Shown here: positions 39,846 to 50,458 of the stretch, in pieces
How positions within the stretch are numbered: position 1 is the stretch's first letter
Layout of the letters: the number at the start of each line of letters is the position of its first letter
Origin: Alligator mississippiensis
Taxonomy: Eukaryota; Chordata; Crocodylia; Alligatoridae
DNA length: 64,000 bases
Direction: 5' to 3'
Assembly: GCF_030867095.1 (NCBI RefSeq)
Contig: NC_081828.1
Span: 387,001 to 451,000, forward strand
The notes under the pieces: generated by a model
Seen by the model: only the letters and a program-made list of their open reading frames with translations
Databases searched by the model: none
What the model was told of the DNA's origin: nothing
Program-made: the position numbers and the translations under genes

Positions 39846-41095
39846 GCGCAGCGTCCGAGTCAGGCAGCAGCACAGGTGCACTAGACTTGGATTTCTGTGC
39901 AGCCCATTCACGCAGTTCTGCAGAATATTCCAATTCAAAATCGCTGGATCTACTACCAATAAGGCACACAGGAAACGCGTGATAAACCAGCTCTCTGACA
40001 GATACAAAGCGCAAAGCCCGTTCTCAGGACAGTGCATTGAAGAAACTCGTCAGCCCCAAATGGAGGGTCAGCCCAGCAACTTTACAAGTCACTGCACTTG
40101 CACGTTGTTGTCCAGCAGCTGGTTCTGCACGTCTAGTTTGGCAAAGCTTGGCACATGCAGAGAAGGTAGACAGTGCTGGATGAAAGCTGCAGGTGCATCC
40201 CTGGATTAATTTAAACCAACAAATGTCAATGGTCACCACTTACTCATTGGATTCATCCCACCGGACATCAGGGCAGCAGCACCAAGCAAAACAATACGCG
40301 CAGCAGATTGAAGACAAGCAGCACCCGCTGCGCGGCCACAGTGCAGCTCCCAGGAGACTAAAATCATGGAAGCTTTCTCTACAGCACAGCCACTGGATGA
40401 AACACCAACGGCCACACTAATGAAAGCACGGCCATCACAACTAGAGATGACCCAGGACGGAGTCAGGATGAACATCAGAACTGCGAAACTTCCCTGCAGC
40501 CGCAGAGCGTGCCTAGCCAATGTGGAGGAGCTTGGACTGCATCCAAACGGGCTGGTGAGAGTAAAGCGAAGATGCAGCTGCAGGGACGCTCCAGCAACAC
40601 AGACACCTGTGCAAAATTGGAGAAAACTTTCAGACTACAGAACACCTGCTGTCCTGGTCACATACGAGGAAACTGGGCCAGTGAGGACCTTGCTAAGGCT
40701 ACAGATCGAGCAATAGCGTGCACCCATTTGTGGACCCCAATTCGAACACGGTGACAGGACACACAAAAGAGAAGAGGCAGACATGACAGACCTCAGAACA
40801 GAGCTGGCAACGGAGAAAACTCATTAAATGTGGGTATGTGTAGGGTGCTGCAGGGGTTGGGTCCAGGCTCAATCCTGTTTATCATTTTCAACAGCAACAT
40901 GGAGGTCAACCCAGAATTGCTGCTTGTAACCTTGTGGCTGACACAGAGGGGCAGAGCGGTAAATACCGGTGAGGGCAGTCCAACAGAGTGGCTGGGACCA
41001 CTAGGCCAGCTAGGACCATTCAGACCAAATGCTGTTTGATGCAGGTATGCATCCAGGAAGTAGGGATGCTGGCTGGACCTCTGGCATGGCATGCT
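39846..41095. other. Unassigned sequence right of the minisatellite
   Basis: The base composition drops sharply to about balanced GC. Frames at 40366-40716 (+) and 40233-40520 (-) overlap each other and match no family I know. I see no splice-linked exon series. It may be old repeat or non-coding transcript sequence. Confidence 0.35.
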
Positions 41096-41480
41096 GCATC
41101 CTGAGAAGCAGGACTGAAAGGCATCTAGGGGCTGGGAAGGAGAAGCAACTCCACACTAGCTCCCAGGGAGACAATGCTTGGATGTATAATTAGAGGAGGG
41201 ATGATTCTACCTCTTGACAGCCTCTGTCAAGCCCGTACTGAAATACTGCACAGTGTGGAGTGAGGTTGAAAAGTTGGAGCAGGTTGAAAAGTTGAGAAGA
41301 GCCACAAAGAGGATTTGAGGTCTGGAGAAAACATTTTGCAGTGAGAGGTGTGAAGAGCTTAATTTGCTTGGCATCTTGGAAAGTTTACAGGGTGGCTTGA
41401 CTACCGTGTGCAAGTGTCTTGAGGGGGAAAATGCCAAGGTCCCTTCACTATCTAAAATAGAGGTGTAACAAGGCCCAGGG
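41095..41480 (+). mobile_element. Old CR1-clade LINE fragment
   Basis: Phrases such as cccgtactgaaatactgcacag, aagagccacaaagagg and a LINE-like 3' progression match the C-terminal RT region of an old CR1-clade LINE (VKPVLKYCTVWS and related residues). No intact frame is left. Confidence 0.4.
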
Positions 41481-41798
41481 CTGGATGCTGCAGCTGTTTC
41501 AAGAGAGTACCGGACGGAGCACTTGGACAGTGTGCTAAGAGAAGTGCTGGGTTCCCAAGTACTTGATGTCTGCATGTCAAACCTTTCAGGGAGATGTGCT
41601 TCTGTCAAACACAAGCTACACTTCAGGCTTGTCCACCAAGGGCGATGGCCAGGGCTGTGTGACACGTTACGGGCTAACCTGTTCAGAGAGGCAGGAACTT
41701 TCCTAGGCTACAGCCTACTTCGTTGGATGCTGTGAATGACAAGAAGTTGACCAGGACAACTGCTGCAAACTGAGCTGCTCCTAAAGAGATCCTCATGT

Positions 41799-41907
41799 GG
41801 ACGCTATTCCGGAATAGAAGTCATTTTACTTCAGAGTAAGTAATTACTCTGCCTTGCAAGTGCCCTGATTATTGCAGGGGAAAGCACCTTGTTCTGGAAT
41901 AGCGTCC
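41799..41907. mobile_element. 109-bp inverted-repeat element (MITE-like)
   Basis: The left end GGACGCTATTCCGGAA (41799-41814) is the reverse complement of the right end TTCTGGAATAGCGTCC (41892-41907), with one mismatch. A perfect inner palindrome, CAGAGTAA-GTAA-TTACTCTG, is at 41832-41851. No obvious target-site duplication. Could be a tiny DNA transposon relic or a conserved palindromic repeat. Confidence 0.5.
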
Positions 41908-42169
41908 AAAGAAGGAGCTGCATCATCAGAAAATTGTGATGAGGATTTCAGCTTAGTCTGCAACAGCTGTTTCCGTGTCCTGGTGCAGATAAAACCAAGT
42001 TAAAGGGCTCCCTACAGAGGTAATGCCTCATGGCCTTTGACACCCAGCAGGTCAGACAAGATAACCCAAGGCCCTATCAACATATAGACAGACGTGCACC
42101 CGTGTAACTTTGCTGGCCTGTGCCCACGTGTGGATGCTTCATTTCCAGATAACTTATAGAGAAGGAACG

Positions 42170-42545
42170 GAGCTCAGGAGCTCGTCTCATCCAACCCCTA
42201 GCTCAAGGCACAAGCTTCTTTGCTTAATCTGCTTCCACTGATGGAGATTCTGCAACTTCTTTACATAATCTGTTTCCAGCACTGAACTGTCCTGTGTAAG
42301 GAAACTCTTCTTCATTTCCAACCACAATTTCTCATTGCAGTTTCAGACCATTACTTCTTGTCCTGTTGCTAGGGGATGCCAAACAACTAATCACCATCCT
42401 TTTTATAACAGTTGTTTTAATATCTGAAGCAACTGAGGCTGTGTCCACTTCTTTCCTGGACCTGTGGAATGGCATGGTGTGCCTGGAAGCTTATCCAGCA
42501 TCTCTCCTTATCATCGAGAATTCTGCCAAAGAAACCTTGCTTCGA
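42170..42545 (-). mobile_element. CR1 LINE 3' fragment
   Basis: Read on the minus strand this is the usual CR1 3' end. The plus-strand complement shows ctcatccaacccctagctc, then ctgatggagattctgcaac, then gtaaggaaactcttcttc, then cattacttcttgtcctgtt. It is adjacent to, and opposite in direction from, the next CR1 copy. Confidence 0.65.
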
Positions 42546-42554
42546 ATAGGGTAG

Positions 42555-44335
42555 CAAGAAGGGTTTCTACAAGTATGTCTGTAGCAAGAGGTGGATCAGG
42601 GAAAGTGTGGGTCCCATCCTGCGTGGGGGAGGTAAACTCGTGACAGAAGATGCAGAAAAGACTGAAGTGCTCTATGCCTTCTTCACCTCAGTCTTCACAG
42701 GCAGGGGCAGCTTCCAGACTACTGCACCGGGCAGCACAGTTTGGGGAGGAGGTGAGCAGCCCTCAATGGTGAAAGAACAGGCTAGGGACTACTTAGAAAC
42801 GCTGGACATGTACAAGTCCATGGGGCCCGAGGGGATGCACCTGAGAGTGCCGAGGGAGTTGGATGGTGTGACTGCAGAGCCACTGGCCATCATCTTTGAA
42901 AACTCATGGAGATCAGGAGAGGTCCCCGATGATTGGAAAAGGGCAAACATATTGCCCATATTTAAGAAAGAGAAGAAGGAGGATCCAGGGAATTACAGAC
43001 CAGTCAGCCAAACCTCAGTCCCTAGAAAAATCACGGAGCAGATCCTCAAGTAATCCCTTTCTAAGCACTTGGAGGGAAAAAAAAGTGATTAGGAACAGTC
43101 CACATGGGTTCACCAAGGACAGGTCATGCCTGACCGACCTGATGCCTTCTATGACAAGGCGACTGGATCTGTGGATCGGGGGAGACCAGTGGATGTGGTG
43201 TATCTTGATTTTAGCAAGGCTTTTGATACGGGCTCCCACAGCATTCTCACAAGCAAGCTAAGGAAGTACGGGCTGGATGAATGGACCCTAAGGTGGACAG
43301 AAAACTGGATGGATTGTGGGGCTCGGAGGGTAGTAATCAATGGCTCAATGTCTAGTTGGCAGCTGGTGTCAAGTGCAGTGCCCCAGGAGTCGGTCCTGGG
43401 ATTAGTTTTGTTCAATGTCTTCATCATCAACCTGGAAGGTGGGATGCAGCGCACCCTCAGCAAGTCTGCAATGACACCCAGCTGGGGGGAGTAGTAGATA
43501 CGCTGGAGGGTTGGACTAGGATTCAGAGAGACCTTGATGAATTGGAGGACTGCATCAAGAGAAATCTCATGAGGTTCAACAAGGACAAGTGCAAAGTCCT
43601 GCACTTAAACAATCCCATGTACCAGTACAGGCTGGGGGTGATGGGCTGGGCAGTAGCTCTGCAGAAAAGGACTGGCGGTGACAGTGGATAAGAAGCTGAA
43701 CAGCAGTCAGCAGTGCACCCCTGGTGCCAGGAAGGCTAAGGGCATCCTGGGCTGCATTGGGAGGAGTGTTGCCAGCAGATCGAGGGCAGTGATCCTTCCC
43801 CTCTGTTCAGCACTGGGGAGGTCACATCTGGAGTCCGGTGTCCAGTTGTGGGCCCCCCACTATAGAAAGGATGTGGACATGTTGGAGAGTCCAGAGTAGA
43901 GCAACAAAAAGGTTTGGGGGCTGGGGGACAGGACTTCTGAGGAGAGGATGAGGGAACTGGGCTGATTTAGTCTGGAGAAGACTGAGGAGGGATTTGATAG
44001 CAGCCCTGCAGGGTGGCTCCAAAGAGGATGGAGGTGGACTGTTCTCAGTGGAGGCAGATGACAGGACAAGGAGCAATGGGCTCCAGTTGCAGCAAGGGAA
44101 GTTGAGGTTGGATATTATGAAAAACTTTCTCACCAGGAGGGTGGTGAACTCCTGGAACAGGTTACTCAGAGCGGTGGCAGAGTCTCCATCCTTAGAAGTC
44201 TTTAAGACCTGGGTAGACAAAGTTGTGGCTGGGATGATGTAGTCGTGGCTAGTCCTACTTGGAGCATGGGGTTGGTTGGACTAGATGTGACCTCCCGAGG
44301 TCCCTTGCAGCCTGATCTATGATTCTGTGATCAGA
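42555..44335 (+). mobile_element. CR1 LINE, 5'-truncated, 3' end present
   Basis: Translation gives the end of the endonuclease linker ([19 protein letters not shown]), the RT start ([26 protein letters not shown]), VYLDFSKAFDTGSHSILTSK, and [12 protein letters not shown]. The first 450 bases form one open frame; later parts are in other frames, so the copy is inactive. The 3' end (about 44320-44335) has the short ATTCTGTGAT-type terminal repeats characteristic of CR1. Confidence 0.9.
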
Positions 44336-47085
44336 TCCCCGCTCTGTCTTCTTTTCCATGTGAGCTGAGCCCAGCCTGTCCTGATGTAAGCTGAAACAAG
44401 GATGTCCAGCAAATAGCTCAGTGGGTTTAAATCCGCTCCTCAGCATACAGACGTGGCCTGAGTCACATGCACCTGGCAATGCTGTCTGGGCCCTCCCCCT
44501 CCCCACACATTTCTCAAGAGGGGGTATAAGCTGCAGGTTTGCCTGGCTCTGACCCTAGGCCACTGAGATCAAGGCTAGATACAGCCCCTGTTTCTGTCCA
44601 CAGTGCCAGGGAGAGCACATCAAGACACGGGCAAGGTTGCGCGCTGCAGTGGTAGCTCACACCTTCCTTCCAGACAGCCAGCTGCACGGTGCCCCTGCTG
44701 CCCCCGCCCGCAGCAGCCTCTCTGGGACGCTCCTGACAACACCTGCTCTGTAAAGTCTCCTGTCTCCCGTCTCCCTCCTGGGAGCTCGCCCTCGGCCGCA
44801 AGGCCTGTGGGATGCTGCCAGCTGGCTCTGGCAGCAGGAGGGGAGCCATGACTAAGAGCTGTGGTTCTCGCGCTCCTGACCTCACCCTCCACCCCCATGC
44901 CACGCTGCTAACCTGTTGCGACCTGCAAGCTCAGATGGCACAGGCTGGCTTCCTGCTGCATGTTTGTTTGTGCCAGGCTTCATCGCCAGTGCGCTGCAGC
45001 GCCTGCGCGTCTCACGGGCTAGCGGGGCCCTGCAGCCTGGCGGGAGCGGGGCCAGACAGAGCCCCCAGCACCAGCCCACTTCAGGAGCCTTTGCAGACAG
45101 GTCCTCTCATAAAGGGATGATGTGCCGCTGCATATGGCCAGGGCCCCGTGCAGGCTGCAGCCCAGAGACTCCCTTTGCATGTGATGCCATTTTGTGCCCA
45201 GACCTCCTGGTGACAAAAAAAGACCTGTCTTCTGCTGCCCAAACTGCCACCGCCTGCCTCAGCCTCCCCGATGTAGACAGGCGTTATCAGCGCGCGGGTC
45301 AGCGGCACCGAACGGACCTCTCTGCAGTGAGTGCAGCAGTCAGAACCGTGCCCCTCGTCCCCTGCTGCCCTGGGTGCTGCACCGGGTGCATTGTGGCTTC
45401 ATGCTGGATTCAGTGGAGCCTCCGTTTTAAATCGTGGCTGCAGTGGCTAACAGATTGCACAGCAGGGCTATGGCCCCGGGAGCCCTGACACGGAAGCAGG
45501 CCGGGGAGCCTGCAGGCCCTGGGTAGCTGGGCAGTGGCTTTCCAGGGAGGCCACAGCTTTGGCCTTCGTCGCGGGCAGGCAGGAGTCTGCCCGCCCGAGC
45601 TCCTGCTGCCTGTGGGAGGACAGAGCCACAGAGGGGACATTGTCCCCGCCAAGGACGGCTCTGCATGAGCCAGCCACACAGAGCAGGAATTGTTTGCTCC
45701 TGACCAAAGGCCATGCTCCCGGCTTGCTCTGGGCCGCGCCCTGCCCGCCTTCCCTTGCTGAGTGCCGTGCGCAGGGAGCTGCCCGTCGGTCCCGGGAGGG
45801 GCCTGAAGTGTTGCCCAGCAGCGTTGGCCACCGTGGGCACGTCAGGCGCGAGCAGGGCCAGCGTCGTTGTGCCCTCCCTCCAGACTGCATGGCCAACGTG
45901 CTGTCCAGGTGCGTGCAGCAGGGACGGGCACAGCGAGGGTGCCTGGTACAAACGGCCTTGCTCACAGGAGAGGGCTGGGAGAGAAGCACGAGGCCAGTCT
46001 TTGCTCAGGCTGTTTGGACTGGCTGCTCTCGTCACCCCACCTGTGAGGGGAAGGTGATGCAGGCCACATGGGGAGGGGCACCAGCTGCTCTGCGACCTGG
46101 GAGGGAGAAGCAATGCCCTCCTGCGGGCAGGCTGTTGCTGCTGCAAGGTGGCCGTGTGAATTCAGACAGCCACGCGGCATTCAGACGCCCCAGTGGGATG
46201 AAGTCCCTTTGGGGACTGCGTGGTGAAGGAGGGGAAGGGTCCTGTCCCAAGGAGCCTATGGCCCAAACAGGGCAGAAACATGATGAATGGGGGAGCAGTG
46301 AGGCTGCTGGAGGGGGCCAGGAGAGGATGGAGCAACAGCTGGGGAGCTGGTGCCTCGAGGAAGGCTGCAGCATGAACCAGTCTCACTGTGGCACTGCTGG
46401 AGACTTGCAGAGCCATCACGGCAGCGTTCCCATCTCATCTCATCGCACCCTGGGATGAGTCCATCCCTGCTGTGTCTCCACATGGGAGCATTCACAACCC
46501 TGCACTGCAAGGGTGGTTGCTTGTCTTCCAAGCTAGGGAGGCCCCAGCTCTCCTCCCTGCCTGGTTCCAGGAAAACCCTGATATTCCTCATCACCTTCTG
46601 GTACCAGTAATGAGAAGCACAGGCTGTGCTGTTGTCACTTGTTTTTGCTGCTGCAGCACTCAGAGGAGTCCTAATGAACAGGTGCAAAACAATCAAAACT
46701 GCAGTTCCTCAGCAACACTAAGTAGAGCACATTTCACAAAGGTACATGCAATGCTCTAAATATTAGCTTCCCTTGTTAGATGAGCAGATAATACTGTATT
46801 ACCCCATGTGCTAGCAGTTGTGTGGTAGCTTCTCTGCACAAACAGATGTCTCAGGCTCACACCCAAGTTCAGTTCTGAGCTCTGACACCTGTTCCCCATG
46901 GGATCCCAGTAAGGCATTTCCCCTCCTTCACCCCTTGAGCACGGAGACGATGGTTAGTTTCTCCTGCCTCTCATCAATCCTGTCCAGATGCCATGCTGTC
47001 CTAGAGCTCCCAAGGGAAGAAGCCACAGTCTGAGTTATGGCCTGGAGGCACTACAGCAATACAGGTATTGCGGTTGCCGATAAAT
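44336..47085. other. Unassigned region between CR1 copies
   Basis: Moderately GC-rich sequence with many short frames, none matching a known family and no consistent exon series. A short tRNA-like phrase (about 44415-44450) is too incomplete to call a SINE or tRNA. Confidence 0.4.
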
Positions 47086-47087
47086 AA

Positions 47088-49365
47088 TAATTCATAGATT
47101 CATAGATGTTAGGGTCGGAAGGGACCTCAATAGATCATCGAGTCCGACCCCCTGCACAGGCAGGAAAGAGTGCTGGGTCTAGATGACCCCAGCTAGATGC
47201 CTATCTAACCTCCTCTTGAAGACCCCCAGGGTAGGGGAGAGCACCACCTCCCTTGGGAGCCCGTTCCAGACCTTGGCCACTCGAACTGTGAAGAAGTTCT
47301 TCCTAATGTCCAGTCTAAATCTGCTCTCTGCTAGCTTGTGGCCATTGTTTCTTGTAACCCCCGGGGGCGCCTTGGTGAATAAATCCTCACCAATTCCCTT
47401 CTGTGCCCCCGTGATGAACTTATAGGCAGCCACAAGGTCGCCTCTCAGCCTTCTCTTGCGGAGGCTGAAAAGGTCCAGTTTCTCTAGTCTCTCCTCGTAG
47501 GGCTTGGCCTGCAAGCCCTTGACCATACGAGTGGCCCTTCTCTGGACCCTCTCCAGGTTATCCGCATCCCTCTTGAAGTGCGGCGCCCAGAATTGCACGC
47601 AGTACTCCAACTGCGGTCTGACCAGCGCCCGATAGAGGGGAAGTATCACCTCCCTGGACCTATTCGTCATGCATCTGCTGATGCACGATAAAGTGCCATT
47701 GGCTTTTCTGATGGCTTCGTCACACTGCCGGCTCATGTTCATCTTGGAGTCCACTAGGACCCAGAGATCCCTTTCCACCTCTGTGCCACCCAGCAGGTCA
47801 TTTCCTAGGCTGTAGGTGTGCTGGACATTTTTCCTCCCTAGGTGCAGCACTTTGCATTTCTCCTTGTTGAACTGCATCCTGTTGTTTTCTGCCCACTTGT
47901 CCAACCTATCCAGGTCTGCCTGCAGCTGTTCCCTGCCCTCCGGCGTGTCCACTTCTCCCTGTCATATTGAATGAAATAGTTTGAATGTTTGTAAAGGTTG
48001 CCCATTAGCCAGTTTCAGGAAGAAGATAAGATTTATCTCCTTATCTAGTTCTTTGTTTTGGGACTACGTGCAAAAGATCCTGACTTCGCTTAAAGTCTTA
48101 ATTTAAATTTCATCTTTTAGAAATCTTTTACAAAGAGAGCAAATATCCTGAATTCCAAGAGATCAAACCCTGGGGCCTTTTGACCAGGTTGGTAAGAAAA
48201 GGGCATTTGCAGTGATATGGAAGTTTCCCAAAGGTAATTTAAAATGCTCAACAAAGGTAAAAGAATCTGTTGAGTAAGATCCGAGCCCAAATTTGGGAGC
48301 AGTGATATATTGAGTAGGAGGAGCCCACTGACGGCAACTTGCTCAATAAAAACCGTAACTTACTGTCCCAATTTGGAGGTGACTATACTTGTAGAACAAC
48401 GAAGGAAAAATCGCAAGTGTAGCCCGGTTCAGACTGATCACCTGAAACTACCCTCTCCGTGAACACGAATCTCTTAGTTCACGCTGAAGCCGCGGAGCAC
48501 CTGAAAGGGACTGAAGGAAGGGGACTTAGTCCTATCGCTGCTGAGGCCAGCTTATTGAATTGTATTGCTGAGCCCATTTCATTGAACTGTACTACTGAGG
48601 CCAACCCATTAAATCTTACTACTGAGGAATGAAACCATATTTTGGTATTTGGCTTCTTGGAATTCTAGGATTGTAAGTATAATATGAAAATAATAGTATT
48701 GATTCAAATTTAACTTTTAGTTGTAATTGTAGTTTTTGTAACACTAATTCTTATAGTATTGTTTGGGAAGGAAGTGCATTCGGAGCATTGTTTCTAATAT
48801 ATGTAATTATTGTGTTTTTAATGTTTGTGGTGTTTCTTAAAGCTAAGCAGCGTTATATACGTAGCAAAGAGTTTTAAAATAAAATTGTGTTGTATAAATT
48901 AAGTGTGTAATCATTGTAAAATCATGCAATCAGTTAACTACTCCCCCAGCCAGTGCATCAAAACGAATCAGTAAATTGTGTGGGATTTTCTCTATTCCAT
49001 AACCCACTAGAGACACTCCCCATAGCTTTGTGTCATCTGCAAACTTGGACAGAGTACATTTGACTCCCTCATCCAAGTGGCTGATGAAGACATTAAAGAG
49101 TATCGGTCCAAGGACCGAGCCCTGCGGGACCCCACTGCCCACACCCTTCCAGGTCGAGACCGACCCATCCACCACGACTCTCTGGGTGCGACCCTCTAGC
49201 CAATTCGCCACCCACCGGACTGTGCAGTCATCCACGTCACAGCCTCTTAGCTTGTTCACCAGTATGGGGTGGGATACCGTATCGAAGGCCTTCCTGAAGT
49301 CTAAGTATACGACATCCACCCCTCCTCCTGTGTCCAGGCGTTTCGTAACCTGGTCATAATTGGCT
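47088..49365 (-). mobile_element. CR1 LINE, fairly young, split by an LTR insertion
   Basis: Minus strand. The part 47088-47959 holds an open frame of 257 codons covering the RT C terminus: [31 protein letters not shown], and the final FKRRLDRHLAGVI. The part 49016-49365 holds the RT core: [36 protein letters not shown] and the FADDTKLWG catalytic box. The 3' end near 47088 has ATTCATAGATTCATAGAT terminal repeats. The long open frames suggest a relatively recent copy. It is 5'-truncated near 49365. Confidence 0.92.
47960..49015. mobile_element. Lone LTR or short LTR-type element inserted in the CR1
   Basis: A 1056-bp AT-rich block begins TGTC and ends GACA (TG...CA ends). It is flanked by a 5-bp target duplication CTCCC (47955-47959 and 49016-49020). 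The CR1 reading resumes across the block. It contains poly(A)-like AATAAA motifs near 48344 and 48879 but no coding region I recognise. These traits fit a solo LTR of an endogenous retrovirus or LTR retrotransposon. A small non-autonomous LTR element is the alternative. Family not assigned. Confidence 0.75.
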
Positions 49366-49680
49366 GCATTAAAGACTAAATTTCAGTGGATGTGCGACAC
49401 AGCAGCACTATAAAGCACACGCATGACATGGGGTGAAACCCCTGGCTGTGGGACCCAGCGACAGATCAGGACAAAGAATCTAAAAGCCTGCAGCAAGGAC
49501 GTCCCACGACAAGGATGACACCTACACACTGCTGTTTCTGCTCCCAAAGCCCCAGCCACCACCCCTGCTCCCACAGTCCCTGCCAGGGACACACCCAAAT
49601 GCAGGGTTGATTTGGGTACCCTGTGTATGGTAGACAGCAAGTGGAATTACTACTTCCAGGTCTGGCCTGTTTCATCAGCT
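49366..49680. other. Unassigned spacer between two opposed CR1 copies
   Basis: About 300 bases with no recognisable feature. Confidence 0.4.
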
Positions 49681-50319
49681 AAGGACCAGAGAAATAGTAA
49701 TACAGAAGTTATACTGAGGTCAACTGGAGGCTCAAGAGATGGTGCCCCAGCGAGGGTTTCGGATTTTATGATCGTGGAACGCCGTTCCAGGATAGAGGCT
49801 AAGAGGGAAGAGACGGCATCCACCTCACACCGAGAGGGAAGAGACTGTTTTCTTCCAGGATGGCTGACTTGCTGGAGAGGGCTTTAAACTAGGTGTGTTG
49901 GGGAAGGGTGTGCAGAGGAGAATGAGGACGTAGACAGGGCTGCCCGGGAGGTGTTGAGAGGCTGGAACAACATCGGGGCGGTGGGAAACGGGGTTATCAA
50001 TGGGGGACTTAAGTGTCTATACACAAATGCTAGGAAGGGCCTGCTTGCCAAGCAGGAGGAACTGGCACTCCTGCTAGCAAAGGGAATCTGATCTTGTTGG
50101 AATAACAGAGACCTGGTGGGATGCCACGCATGACTGGGCTGTATGCGAAGAGGGCTACAGGCTGCACAGAAGGGATCGGGTGGGGAAGAAGGGAGGTGAT
50201 GTACAGTAAAGGAGCAGTATGCCTCCTCAGAGACCTAAATTGGTTCAAGAGAAGGGCGACTCAAGACCCTGCGGGTCAAGATACAAGGGGGCGAGGAGAA
50301 GGGGACTTGATGGTAGGTG

Positions 50320-50458
50320 TCTACTACAGACCGCCACAGCAGGGGAGGAGCTGGATCTGGAATTTTCCTGCAAACTGATGGAGGTTGTATGTTCAAGGGA
50401 CGTGGTTGTCACCTCAGTTACCCTGACCTCTGCTGGGAGGAGCACTTGGCCAGATCTG
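50320..50458. repeat. Direct repeat of CR1 sequence, left side of the Gypsy-type element
   Basis: This 139-bp stretch of the CR1 endonuclease region, starting TCTACTACAGACCGCCAC, recurs at 53797-54046 on the other side of the element, where a 111-bp insertion interrupts it. About 95% identity by eye, with mostly C/T differences. Confidence 0.85.

Noticed and set aside
36060-39884. Very long open frames (hundreds of codons) on both strands
   Set aside because: They cover a CpG island and the minisatellite; translations are repeats of Pro, Ala, Arg, Gly and of the satellite unit. Extreme GC content removes stop codons by chance.
40233-40716. Overlapping frames of 95 and 116 codons on opposite strands
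   Set aside because: No family resemblance, no splice partners, and mutually overlapping; reported only as unassigned sequence.
44405-44470. tRNA-like phrase (TAGCTCAGTGGG then a TTTAAATCC-like B-box)
   Set aside because: Spacing and arms do not form a tRNA cloverleaf, and no SINE tail is visible.
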